64,000 bases of DNA. Source: Climacteris rufus. Its lineage: Eukaryota; Chordata; Aves; Passeriformes; Climacteridae. The position numbers were made by a program, and so were the translations under genes. The stretch spans positions 1 through 64,000 of the forward strand of contig VZRZ01000377.1 of NCBI GenBank assembly GCA_013398175.1. The letters run 5' to 3'. Under the pieces are notes generated by a model. The model was given only the letters and a program-made list of their open reading frames with translations. It was not told the DNA's origin and ran no database searches. Below, one piece after another: positions 49,546-61,609 of this stretch (position 1 is the first letter of the stretch; each line of letters begins with the position of its first letter).

Positions 49546-51322
49546 TAGCAATGTTAGGAAGTAGAGGCTTCTTGCTTTGCCCTTTACAGAGGATTTAAGT
49601 GGCATTGTTTCTTACCTGAGAAAATTCATAAAACTGAACTTTTGGCTTCTTACTGTAAAGCACTCTGCTCTGTGCCAGCTTGATTCCATTAGCACTGCCA
49701 TTCCTTTGACTAAAAGAGTATCTATTTCCTCAGCATCCTACCTGTTCTCTGGGGAGAGGAACAAGTCATTCACTTGGCCAGGAGGCCTCCTGGATGCCTT
49801 TATGAAAGGTGAAGATGAGGAGGCCAAATTCAAGAAGAAAGTAGAGATGAGCATCTGCTACACAAGTCACTTTGTCTACATATTTCACAAAAAGTCACCT
49901 CAATAGAGTAATTCTCAATTATTCTAGGCAGATTGGATTCTGATTCTGTATATATAACTCGTGAGATGGTATATTTTGCTCACATAACAAGGGTGTCTTC
50001 TAGGAGTAGATTTCATAGTGCATTAGTGCCAAACAACCCCACAAACCTGGGATACAGGAGAAAGATACGAGTCTGCATGTCAGTCTGTCTGTGCAGATCT
50101 GTAGGAGCAGAACTAATTCATCAAAATTAGAAAAAGTGTTGTCTTATTTCCCAAACTCTTGTCTATTTTGTGTCCATATTTTAACATAAAGTTTTGCAGG
50201 GCTTTGACTTAATAACAAGTGGAAGTAGTGCAAACAGTCAAAAATAAATACACAGAAGTTATATTTACAACAAGATAAATTTAGATCCTTGATTTAGAAA
50301 AATATTAGGAAAAGTTGTCTGTCTGACACGTTATGCATGAGTAAACATGTTGATTGGTGCAAATTTCAAGTAAGCCTAATTTTTTTTCCATATTATCTCG
50401 GATTCTAACTGCATTCTTACTGTCATAACTCACTGAATCTATCCTCATACAGAATTTCAGGAATTTTGCTTTATTAAGTCTCATCAGATAAGAGCAGTTA
50501 TGCATATGAATATTGACCTAGAGGGCTGAATTAGTCAAGATGTTCGTACATTCTTCTTCTTACAAATCAACATCTTTTGCAACACTTCTTTTTTTGACAG
50601 GACTTTCTTTAAATTGAAATAACTTTACAAATTTGCACAGAAGTCTTATGATGAGGATTACTATGTAATTATTATGATAGTTTTAATAAACAGCTATATT
50701 TCCATGTGACATGTAGGATGATAATTCCCCTGAAGTATTTTCATGTATAAAGGTAGCTTTTTTTCTGATGAAAAAGAAACTTTATATTTGTGTACACTTT
50801 AGAGGTCTCAGTATCACATTAATCAATTGACATTCATAACTATTAAATGAGTGTTATCAGAAAAAAACAGCAAAACTGACTATGAGAACAACACAAAACT
50901 ACGAGAATGTGGAAATTTATTTTGACTGTTTTATAAATCAAGTTAAACTTGTCAACTTTAGGTTACATATTTTAAGGAAAATTGAGAAATACAAATAAAT
51001 AAAGGTGAGAATGGGAAAGAAATTAATTAAAAACTATTTCACAGTAAACCAATTAAACAATGTAATGTAAAAATTACCCAACATAACTGATATGATGGAT
51101 AGGTGGTGTCAAAGGTAAAGAATATCACAAGGAATTTTCAGTGAAGTAGTGTTGTTAGTGTTCAGTAAGTGGGAGCTTATTTATGTTTAATGTGTTGTGT
51201 AAAAGCAGTAGTTCAAAGCCCTTAAAAAGGATGGCAAGACAGGGATTTGTTAACAGTGTTTCACTAATCGCTAGAGGAATTTTAACTGGCAGATATTCTG
51301 AAAAAGTAGACTTTAAAACTAC
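49546..51322. other. Unannotated DNA with one weak exon-like frame
   Basis: No confirmed gene. The 109-codon open frame at 49577-49906 (plus) has no ATG at its start and no known domain, but 49735-49850 has less AT-biased codons and a charged tail. It is discussed as a finding. The rest is AT-rich without recognised repeats. Confidence 0.5.
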
Positions 51323-52150
51323 TATCATAGAATCATAGAATGGCCTGGATTAAAAGGGGCCCTGTGTTCCAACCGTGTTCCATCGTGTTTCAACCTCCCT
51401 ACCATGGTCAGGGGAACCTTTCACTAGACCAGGGTGCTCAGAGCCCTATCCAACCTGGCCTTGAATACTGCCAGGGATGGAGCAGCTACAGGTTCTCTGG
51501 GAAACCTGTGCCAATGCCTCACCACTCACACAGGGAAGATTTTTTTCCTAGTGTCTAATCTAAATCTGTTCTCTTTCAGTTTGAAGCCATTGCCCCTTGT
51601 CCTGTCACTCCAGGCTGTTGTAAGTAGTGGGCTCCCTGCAGGTACTAGAAGGCCACAGTTAGGTCACCGCAAAGCCTTCTCTTTTCCAGGCTGAACAACC
51701 CTAATTCTCTCAGCCTTTCTTCATATCTGAGGTGCTCCATCACTCCAATAATCTTGGTGGCCTCATCTGGACTGGCTCCAGCAGGTGCATGTCTTTCCTG
51801 TGCTGGGACCCCAGAGCTGGATGCAGCACTGCAGATGGAGTCTCACCAGGGTGGAACAGAGAGGCAGAATCCCCTCTCTGCCCTGCTGCCCATGGGGCTT
51901 TGGATGCAGCCCAGCACATGGGGGGTTTCTGGGCTCCCAGCCCATGTGGCTGGGGCTTGTCCAGCTGCCACCCACCAGCACCCAAAAGTCCTTCTCCTCA
52001 GGGCTGCTCTGGGTCTGTTCATCGCCAGACTGGATTGACCCCGGGGGTTGCCCTAAGCCAGGTGCACCATCTTGGTCTCAGTCTTGTTAAACCTCATGAG
52101 AACACAAAGGGCCACTCCTTGAGCTTGTCCAGGTCCCATCCTGTAGAAGA
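51323..52150 (-). mobile_element. CR1 LINE, 3' end copy, about 0.83 kb
   Basis: The 3' terminus is at 51323 with two octamer units (ATCATAGAATCATAGAATGG on the plus strand). Rightwards come CCCTATCCAACCTGGCCTTGAA, GAAGCCATTGCCCCTTGTCCTGTCACTCCAGG, CAAAGCCTTCTCTTTTCCAGGCTGAACAACCC, CTCTCAGCCTTTCTTCATATCTGAGGTGCTCC, GGATGCAGCACTGCAGATGGAGTCTCACCAGG and, at the right end, CTTGAGCTTGTCCAGGTCCC. The frames of 81-140 codons on both strands are the element read in wrong or broken frames. The minus-strand peptide LQCCIQLWGPSTGK at about 51763-51981 is a decayed ORF2 C-terminus. Confidence 0.95.
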
Positions 52151-54029
52151 CTAGAAAATATCAGATACTTAAATCCTATGTATGACAATAGTGAATAAAG
52201 GATTTCAAATCTTACAAGTTCAGAAGCAAAGTTCCATTTTGCTGTGCACCACCATCAGAGACCAGCCCTAATTTGGGGTGCCCTGGTAAATCCAGATCAG
52301 CACCACTCAGGCCATAGGCAGCCCAACCACCCTCTGGGACTTGAAGCAACCTGACACAGTAGCAAAAGCAATCATTCTTACTGGGTCTCAACTATCAAAA
52401 CTGATATGAGTTAATCTACTTGGACTTAGCAATATCTTTGATCTATGGAATTAATGAAAAAATAATTGCATTTATCAATGGTATGTGTTTAGCTTGTTAT
52501 AAATGACTTTAATAAGTCCAAGCATTTGAAAAGATATAAAACATTTGATTAATGGAAAATATTGAATCTCTACTTTTACATTCTCATCAAGGAGAAGCTG
52601 GAAGAGCAATTAATATATTCATTGTGGCTTGCAGCTTCTCAGCCTCATTTATATTTTTACTCAGAAATTACAGGTTGACCCTTATTTATCTATTTCAAAA
52701 CATGTTTGAGGAGGATGATAAGAAGAGGGCAAAGGTACAAAACGGAAGCATCCAAAGGGTGAAAGTTGGATCTATCATTAATTACATCTCCTGGGACATG
52801 TAAATAAGAGTTGTTTAAGTATTTTATAAACAACATTTCCAAGTAGAAGTCTGGTTTATTTATGGTCCAGAGTTCTTGCTCCAAGACTTTTGTCTAGAGT
52901 CAAACACATTTTAATCTAGGTTCCATTCCTAAAAAAATGGAGCATATACATACAGCTCCTGACATTAAAGATTTTGAATCCACAGTAGTTTTGCTTTCTC
53001 AATCTTTGTATCAGCCAAGTATTTTAACAGAATTTTGCACAACACCCGACTGAATTTTTTGGAATGCCATCTTCTGAGGGTTAATCATATGAAAAAGGTA
53101 TTTTAAGGGGCTAGCAAAAGGCATATATTGCAACCACTTTCATGATAGAACCGTATGCTTCCAGCTACATTATGCTAGTTTTATGTGCCCTCTAGGTTCT
53201 TAGCCACTTTTCTACTTTCATTAATTCATGCTATCACATTTATGCTTACCTTGTTAATACTGCAGCTGCATGTAAGAAAGATGAAAAAAACCCTTTATAT
53301 TTTCCCTTGCACATTTTATTTTTTTTGAGACATTAGCTAACAATTTGTTGGTGACGAAATGACTGGAATATCGACAGACATACGGGACAGATAGTAACAA
53401 TTCTGCTCCCAATCTCTTAATTAAAAGGGAAATATTAGCAGAGCACTTCAAACTTGGCCTCTTTCAAGTTTGTTTCATCACTGGCAATATTAAAGGAATA
53501 TATGTGGTTTTCCCTAGAATTTGGAGAGTAGGTATTTTCTCATCAGTTGTTCTGTTTAATTCTGGTTTATTGATTGGGGTGGTTTTGTTTGTTTGTTTGT
53601 TTGTTTATTATTGTTGTTGTGCTTGTCTATTTTTTTAACAGAAAAAAAAATACAGTTTGTTTACTCATCAACCTGATGGTCAGGAAGCCACACAAGGTGG
53701 AGGTAGGATGAAGCTGGCTGCCTTTGTAGATCATAAAATCTTCTGCTCTACAGACGATGTCTCTAGAGATAATAAGACATACTTATGGCAGCAAACTTTC
53801 CTCTTGCAGCTAAGGACACACTGTGATGTCTGAAGAAATTGTAAAATGGATTGGTCTTTGTATCTCATTTCTGTCATGAATCCATTCAGGTTAAAATAAG
53901 ACTTAGCTGGACTAAAGGAGTCAAGGGGTGTTTTTTGTAGATTGTAGCTGATATATATTTTTTTTGGGAAATAAAGGATGTTCTTTCGATGCAATTGTTT
54001 TCTCAGGGGTCTACAGGTCATCCCTTGTT
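52151..54029. other. Unannotated DNA
   Basis: No gene recognised. The part 52225-52370 is GC-richer and may be a decayed repeat. A GTTT microsatellite lies at 53581-53607, followed by TTATTATTGTTGTTG. Confidence 0.5.
53581..53607. repeat. GTTT tetranucleotide microsatellite
   Basis: Five to six GTTT units in a row, grading into TTATTATTGTTGTTG. Confidence 0.85.
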
Positions 54030-54565
54030 AGGGGGTTCTATTTTGTCCGGGAAGAGGCCCAGTAGAAAAGGACCAGGGGGTACTGGTCAACAGCAGCTGA
54101 ACAGGACCTAGTATGTGCCCAGGTGGGCAAGGAGGCCAAAGACACCTGGCCTGTATCAACAACAGGGTGACCAGCAGGACCAGGGCAGTGATTGTCCCCC
54201 GGTCCTGGGCACTGATGAGGCCACACCTCCAGTCCTCTCTTCAGTTCTGGGCCCCTCAATTCAGCTAGGACATTGAGGTGTTGGAGCATGTCCAGAGAAG
54301 GGCAATGGAGCTGGGCAAGCTGTGGAGCACAAGTGTTACAATGAGCAGCTGAAGGAGCTGGGTGGGCTCAGTCTGGTGAAAAGGAGGCTCAGGGTGTAGT
54401 TGTAGGTGTTCCTACAACTCCCCGAAAGGAGGGTGTAGCCACGTGGGGGTCAGGCTCTTCTCCCGGGCAGCCAATTACAGGACAAAAGGACATGGTGTCA
54501 AGCTGCACCACAGGAGACTGAGGTTGGACAGCAGGAGGAATTTCTTCACTGAAAGGTTGCTAAGC

Positions 54566-54976
54566 TGTAAGGCCCCAAGAAAAGGGCTTTACATTGGTTC
54601 ACACACTCTGGGTTAGACACGGGAGAAACACTGATCAGATACTCTCAAGAGGTCAAAACAAGACAAAAGCTTACTGGCAGAGTTTAGAAAAATTACGGAA
54701 CTTTTGTAGAATATTTAGTCCAAACATCCAATCAATGTGAAATGCTTCTCACAGCAGTAATTTGGCTCATTTAACTTATCAAATTTTAAACCTGTTAGAT
54801 GTTGCTATTCAAGATGTTCCAAGAAGAGGGAATTAGAAGAGGAAGAAAGAAAGAGAGAAAGACAGAAAAGATATAGAAAAACACATGTATGGCTACCAGC
54901 TCCTGGGTTCTAGCACTGTTCGGATAAAAATGCATCCCAAAATGTCTCAAGATATCAATCTTTCCAGTCACTGACA
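54566..54976. mobile_element. LTR-type insertion inside the CR1
   Basis: 411 bp from TGTAAGGCCCC to CAGTCACTGACA, giving TG...CA ends. It is flanked by TAAGC (54561-54565) and TAAAC (54977-54981), a 5-bp duplication with one mismatch. Removing it and one flank restores a continuous CR1 (GCTAAGCACTGGAAC). A purine run (54826-54878) lies inside. The family is not recognised. The minus strand reads more like an LTR in sense (pyrimidine run, then ATTAGGG-free A/T region, then TGTCTAACCCAGAG near the end), but orientation is unsure. It is younger than the host CR1. Confidence 0.8.
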
Positions 54977-55129
54977 TAAACACTGGAACAACACTGCCCA
55001 GGGAAGTTTAAGAAATGACTGGATGTGGCACTTAGTGCCATGGTCTAGTTGAGAAGGTGGTGTTTGGTCAAAGATGGGACTCAGTGATCTTGGAGGTCTA
55101 TTCCAACCTTTAAGATTTTATGATTCTCT

Positions 55130-55747
55130 ATCGCATTTTTGGATGAGGCTTTTTGGCCTCTTTGCAATATTTTTGCTCTTTTGTGAGTTCTTTTGACAGA
55201 CACTTGAGATAAAAAAAGTAGGAGGTAACAAAAGCTCTTCAGTCTCAGTTGTTTGTTAAATGTTATCTATAACATAGCTGCACAAAGGCTGTTCTCTTGT
55301 TAAAAAGGTGGAAAAAATGGTCTCTAACACAGTTTCTCAAGGTTAATTATACTCCCAAGTTAACCAATTCAGAAATGCCATGTAGATTATTTTTAAATCA
55401 TAATCCAATAACTAGTTGCTCATAATCCTCATTGCGGACTTTTTGAGCCAATGATAGGAAACACAGGTGTATGGAGAAGAAGGAAGAAAGAAGAAAAAGA
55501 AAGATGAACTACAAACCTACAACTAGAATCCTTCATCTTTAAATACTTGTACTCTTATATTTCATAAGCCTAAATTTCTACTTTTCTATCTATTTCACCC
55601 AGTCACATAACCTTAATTATACAGCAGTAATTTCAGAGTTATCACACAATCGTGGGAGCCTATTCCAAGGTGTAAGAGGTGTATTCCTGAGGATCATAAC
55701 TTGTCAGAGTTGAAAGAGTGAAATTCTCAAAATTCAGGGTACCAACA
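55130..55747 (-). mobile_element. Probable second insertion, in the CR1 tail
   Basis: About 618 bp separate two parts of the CR1 octamer tail. ATTCTCT lies on both sides (55123-55129 and 55748-55754). On the minus strand the element would start TGTTGGTACCC, while the other end (AAAATGCGAT) lacks a clean CA. It shares with the 54566-54976 element an internal purine run (55472-55506) and the word CAGCAGTAATTT, which may indicate relatedness. It could also be a chance neighbour if the octamers at 55755 belong to another relic. Confidence 0.55.
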
Positions 55748-55775
55748 ATTCTCTTATTCTATGATTCCATGATTG

Positions 55776-58700
55776 TACAAAACACATTCCCCTGTAGTGG
55801 TGAGATGGTATATTAATTAATATTTTCATGTCCTTTCTCTACTTTACACAAATATGCTTACATCACAATTTCTGAATTTCTTACAACATACTTGTCTCTG
55901 TACATATCTATTGTATCCTAAATACTTGAGAGATTTGCCTCTAAAAGCTGAGGACGAAGTGTTCTCACAGTGATAGGTGATTCCTAAGGCACCATGACAC
56001 ATAGCCACAATCTTTCATCAGAGAGATACAGAGGGAATGAGCTGGTGTGGGAACAGCTGTGGTTTCTGTAGACATGATATATTTGAAATGGTTTGCTGAG
56101 GCATGTTCAGCACCCCTCTGCATGGTGAAATTGAGGTAAAACAAGCCTGACCTGAGGATGCTTTTTGTACTGGGGAAGAGAAAGCCTGTCTTCATCAGAG
56201 TCAAGATTGAACTGTGTGTCTAAAGTTCTGCTCACCACTTTTGTACCCTGACAGGATGATATATGCAAAGTTTTTCATGCTACTAAGTAGTTTAACCTCA
56301 TTGAATTGGTGAGCAACTGTGCTGCAACTCATGCTAATTGTATATCCATATGCTGAGACAATTTAAAAATGGTTGTTACATGTTATTTGTCACGGTGCCC
56401 TGCATTTGTCTTCAAAATGTTGTGCAAATTCCTGAAAAAAAGCAAGAGACTATAACCTTTTCATAGTTCAATTAAAACAAAATACTGTATGTAGGGTAAA
56501 TTTGATAATGCTGTTGTGAGGACAGGAGTTTCTGATACAACTGCTTACATCCATCACTATGAAAGGTCTGTGGACAGCTTTATCACAGGAGAGGTAAGAT
56601 TGTGGTCTGAATGTGCCTTTGCAGATAATCTGGGAAAATGTATGTATCATTCTAAAATATTTAGAATAAGGAAATTTATAGTAAAACCCATGTATTTCTT
56701 CCTTTCAGATATTTATTTATCTTGCCCTTCCTATGACATTTAGCATCTTTCTTAGTCAATGAAGAACACAGTTTATTCAACACTGACAATTTAGTTTGAC
56801 TGCTTTGAGTGTAAATGTTGTAGCTTAATATGAAGAAACTGTAATAATTTAGACAAGCATTTATAGTTCATAGTTTATTTTCAAAACAACCTAACACTAG
56901 GAAGCACTAATCATCTTCATATGTGGAACGTAAGTTACAGAGGATTCGATAGAATAATGGTTATTTATGTACTTTGCATCAAGAAGTTTCTGAACAAAAG
57001 CCATTTTTGGATCCAGGTTTATGATCATTCACAGGAGGGTAACTACTGGGTTACAGAGCTGTGGGGTTTTTTTGGTGGGTTTTTTTTGGGTCTTTTTTTT
57101 TTTTCTTTTTTGCGCTTTCTGCTACTCACTGTGTAGGGAGTTATTTATTTATGAGGTCTTGCTAATTTTATAGTTAGGACAACTTCCATGGACCTGAAAT
57201 ACAGGGTTGATCTGAAGGAACAACCCAAACCCTTTTTTGATTTCTAAAACACTTTCTTTAAATTCTCATTTCAAGGAAAAAGGAAAAAAACAGTTAACAT
57301 TGTCAGGTGTAGTATGTCATTTCCAGTGAGTCTAATTTGCTGATCAGGAAGGGTGGTTTTGCTCTTATGTTTTTGTTAGCATCTAGGTCAGCATGTATGT
57401 ACTATGCATTTTATGCCACATAAAATGTATAGTAATTACCCCACTAAAGTCCCTTACAACTGACATCACCAGCTGCTGGGTTTCATGCAAATATAGGCAA
57501 TGTCTTGGGGTTTTATACCTTGATTTGCATTCTTGGTTTTATTTGAATTATTAGGTCTACTTCAGAGGTTAAAGGATAGATCTTTCTTCAAGCTGAGTGT
57601 AAGCCATACCATATTCTCCGGATTATCCAACTTCAGGCAAAATACTGGAAGTCTTATTCTCCCTTTCAAAATTTTGTCCTGTTTCAATGTGCTCATTTAT
57701 TGTCTTCTCATTTTTGTTGCCTTCCAGCCCTGAATTTATTATCTTAGTGAGTACTCTCCTGCATCTTAAACATCACTTGGTCTGCCCTCTTTCCTTCTAT
57801 CCACATCAAAAACATTAGTTACACTTGCTGCTACAAGTCATACTTCCTCTGATTTAAACACATTTTGACACTTGCTTCTTTTATTTTAGTTTGGCCTGTA
57901 ATTTTTAAGTTGTTCTGCCCATTTTCACAGGCATCAAACTTTCTACTTTACCGTTGCAATTATTCAATCTTTTTTTTATGAGTCAGAAGATTAAAACACA
58001 AAGGTCATGTACTTGATGAATAAACTAATAGTATTTTTTTTCAGAATTCAAATGAACTTTTATTCCATATACTAATGTATTACAAATAAAAAAAATCAGT
58101 TCCTGGAGAATTAGATGGTGTTTGCAGATTCGGAACAGGTTTTCCTCTAAAATTGTATGAAAGAGAGTAGCATTTCTGCTCTATTTCTTCTTTGAACACA
58201 GGTGACAATGGTTAGCAGTCAGTATTTCCACATAGGTTATCTCATAACAGATACAAAACTGTTACAGACAATAAGTTATATTTCCCATGGAATAATGTCC
58301 CTTGAAAATCTACTTTTGTAACAGCCACACTCAAAGCACATCATGTGGGTGAAGAGAGAGGAGAAAGAGATAGGGCTTGACAATACATATCAGTAAACAT
58401 GTTAAGCAGATTGGTCTGCAAATTGAAAGTCTCTATGCTTGCTCTATGCTATAAAGAACTGGAAATAAACTTCCATCTGTTCCTCTTAATGATTACTGTA
58501 AGAAACTAAGAAGTTAGCAGAGAATTAAGGTATTCAGAAAATATTCTTAGTTTTGTAGAAAGTATATATATATATTATAAATAGCATTTATTTTTCTGAA
58601 CATTTAAGTTGGATTTTGTCTTTTCTACAATGCAGTCCCATTCAGGGCAGGAGGATCAATATCAATAGATTGTGAGGATTTATTCTTTTCTTTTCTTCAT

Positions 58701-61033
58701 ACAATTCACCTGAAACCCTAATGCAGAAAAGCAACTCAGAATGTATTTAAGCCCCGCTGAATTCAACTAGATTTATACATGGCCTCTAAGAAAATACTGA
58801 AACAGCAGACTCAGAGTTTCAGACCAAGTTAGTGTTGCATGTGCTATGCATCTGCTCTTCTGAGTGTGCCAAGATGGAAGACAGCATATATTTTATCAGG
58901 AATAGCAAATGCTAATTTTTGCTATTGTCAAGGCTGGTTCCCATCAGTGTTACTTAGATGGGCGTTGAAAACCCTCTTATTCAAATTGTTTCTGGGAAGT
59001 GGGAGAGCTTTTCCTGCCAGATCAAGTACCCCTATTTCTGTGGTTCAGTGCCTCAGCACGCTCTGCTAAATGTTCCAGGCTCTTCATCAAGGAGAATTTT
59101 ATCTTGTCTGGCTTTAGTGTAATCTTTAGCTGACCATTTAATAGGAAGCTCAGACTATAAATGAATTAAGTCCACAGCTTTTTCTCCCACTAGCCAGTGG
59201 CTAAACTGTTAAATGCCAGGAGAGCAAATCCCAACTATTACTTGCAATTCTCCAAGGTATGTTTGGAAAGAAAGCACACAAAATTGCATAGTGTCAAGGT
59301 AAATTTGGTTCTTTGGCATCCAAGACCATGTCACAGCAAGGACAGCTGAAAGGGTGCCGATTAGCACATTAACTCTCTAGGCTGGTAATATCATTTAGGT
59401 GCTCAGCACCCTCCACTCCCACCTACACAGACGTGCGGTATCAAGTGTCCTCGAGTCCAATCAGTTTCATCTGGTTTAAACATAGTAATCTTCTCTTGAC
59501 TGTCCATATATCCACTTCACTGAACCTGTCAAATTAATGTGTCTAGAAAGAAAATTATTTTTATCATCCGAAGTTTCTCTTGTATCATTTGTCTGAGATA
59601 AATGTTATAGAAAAATGTTTTCATGAATAAAAAATACAGCCTAATATCTTTGTTTTACACTCTCTTGAACAGGCTAAATAAGAGCTATATATTTCTAAGA
59701 TCTTTTACTGAATTCACAAAGAGTTTTAAACTCTGGATTTTTTAAAAGCTATTATTACTTCCTAGCACAATTTTCTGTAGTCAGGACATTTACCTTGCAT
59801 GATCTGTGCCTATTTTATGGTGTAAGGCTAGATTTTCTATCCAAATGTTTTAATGTTCATAAGCTAAATGTAGCAAGGCTATTCTCATTGGGCAAGTTGT
59901 TCTGTCTCAAACTTTCAAAAGGAAGTTTGATGATCCTGTATGTTTGTTGATGATAACCTTGTCAAAAATGTTTCAGAGAATAGCTCATCTCTGCAAGTTG
60001 AACTGAGTAGAAACCAGTTGCGTGCTCCCCTAAGCAAAGCGAACTTTCATGTACCCTTGGAAAACAACAGTATTTTCATGGAATAAGGTCCCATCAGGAG
60101 ACCGAGCCTGTGCTTCTGAAAACATTGAGTTTGACACCACTTTTTCAGTACTTCTCTAGTTCTTCTGTATAAGATTTGATTGACATCAAAGTCAGATGAG
60201 TAGTTGTGGAAGACAGCAATATTTCTCCTTGCTATTTTTCCTTGCTATATGTCTGCAACTACCATTAGCAACATCAAGGACAACAGTAATTACAATATAT
60301 TTGTCAGTACATCATGGTTTCAGGTGGCTCCAGTTGCCTGCCAGAGGTGTTCAAATGCATTTCTTTATAATTACTTTATAATTGACAGTCCAAATATCAC
60401 CATGACCTTTATAGCCATAGTAATATACTTATTTCTGACCAAAAAATTAAAAAATATTTTAAAAAACAGATAAGCAACATGGTGATGCTGAGTGTTCAAG
60501 CCTTTTGGAAGAAAAAAAAATAATATTAGTCACGAGAATGGTTCTATTTCTTCAACAAATTAATTATTCCTGGTGAACAGGTACATGAAGAATAATATAA
60601 AGGATGTTTCTAACAATAAACCTGGAAGAAGTCATAGCAAGAGAGACTTTCAGCTATCACTTTTTCTCCTATATTCTTACACTACATTAGTTTTCAATCA
60701 GTTTTGAAAGTTCATGCACCATATGGTGATTGAAAAGGTTGGTACAAGTTATACCTTTTCAAACTTTACATACAAAACACTGATTTACAGAAATGTTTAT
60801 AATTCTTCTCAGATATAAAGAACATACAGATGCAAATTTGCATGTCTACAAGCATATCTATCATACCATATCAATCATATCATATCATATCATATCATAT
60901 CATATCAAATCCTTTTTCTCAAAGCAAAATTCAGATTTTATAGAACCACTATTAAACAAAACAGGCAAAGAGCATATTTTAAAATACTGCAGAATTAGGC
61001 AAATAAATCAATATACATAATATATAAGTAAAG
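55776..61033. other. Unannotated AT-rich DNA
   Basis: No gene or interspersed repeat recognised over about 5 kb. A T-rich low-complexity run lies at 57064-57112, a TA run at 58563-58575 and a pentamer array at 60872-60909. Open frames are short and without motifs. Confidence 0.55.
60872..60909. repeat. CATAT pentanucleotide microsatellite
   Basis: About seven CATAT units in a row, with imperfect units on the left (CATACCATATCAAT). Confidence 0.9.
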
Positions 61034-61609
61034 CGCTAAAGCCCAGAATGCTCCTGAGGTCGCGACAGTGCTTTTATGCATGCGGGATCCCTGCCGGGAT
61101 GAGTTGTGTAACTCTCCCAAAGGACAGAGTCCTAGCTACTGCAGATAACCTGTTTCTGCTGGCTCGTCTAGGATGAGAGTTCCCCAGTGGTAGTGCAGAT
61201 GAGAGTAAAAGGCTCAGACAGAGGACTCTTTCCTGGGGTAGCAGCCGTTTCTTGTAAGTCCAGTGTTGCGTTTCTGATGGTCCAAAGATCTCCAGGTGGC
61301 TGAGTAACCCAGAAGACAGAGCAAGGAAGAAGCCCTGCAGGGCTCTTTTAGAGGGAGATGGGATCAGGAAACACCCATTGGGGAACGGCATAGCTCAAAG
61401 TGACCAGTGGAGAAGAGCTTTCCAGGACACAGGCATACATAGCATCTGAGATACAGGCACAGGTAACACAAGGGAAATATGGCATTTTACCACAGCTCAG
61501 GCAGAGAGTTCAGATATGGGAAGAACAAGGCCAAGGACTTAGCCTGGGCTTTCTTCCCACCAAAACCTGAAGCTCAAAAGCAGCAGCTTCTGCCAAGCGT
61601 GCTGCTACA
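61034..61609 (-). mobile_element. ERVK-like solo LTR, copy 2
   Basis: About 576 bp, full-length relative of the element at 44893-45478 and in the same orientation. On the minus strand it starts TGTAGCAGCACGCTTGGCAG and ends in the CATTCTGGGCTTTAGCG region. TAAAGC (61029-61034) and TAAAAG (61610-61615, starting directly after the terminal CA) could be a 6-bp duplication with one mismatch, which leaves the left edge uncertain by a few bases. The shared interior includes CTCCCAAAGGACAGAGT, GATAACCTGTTTCTGCTGGCTC, TTACCACAGCTCAGGCAGAG and CACCAAAACCTGAAGCTCAAAAGCAGCAGC. No retroviral genes lie next to it. The 105-codon minus-strand frame is an LTR shadow. Confidence 0.85.

Larger units (their letters stand above)
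54030..55775 (+). mobile_element. CR1 LINE, 3' copy interrupted by two insertions
   Basis: The host CR1 occupies 54030-54565, 54982-55129 and 55755-55775. The first part begins in the ORF2 C-terminus (GAAAAGGACCAGGGGGTACTGGTC) and reads on through GTTCTGGGCCCCTCAATTC, GGAGCATGTCCAGAGAAGGGCAATG and CAACTCCCCGAAAGGAGGGTGTAG to AGGAGGAATTTCTTCACTGAAAGGTTGCTAAGC. The second resumes exactly at CACTGGAACAACACTGCCCAGGGAAG and continues TGTGGCACTTAGTGCCATGG to the octamer tail ATTTTATGATTCTCT. The third is TATTCTATGATTCCATGATT, more octamers. Both interruptions have matching flanks, so this was once one contiguous CR1. A short duplication, GTAGTTGTAGGTGTTCCTACAACTCC, sits inside the first part. Confidence 0.9.

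Noticed and set aside
2711..60909. CRISPR-like array
   Set aside because: The tandem repeats present are simple microsatellites of 2-9 bp units without unique spacers, and the sequence is vertebrate nuclear DNA.
44893..61609. A single 16-kb provirus bounded by the two related LTRs
   Set aside because: The first LTR has its own exact 6-bp flanking duplication, and the intervening DNA has no gag, pol or env but several unrelated repeats.
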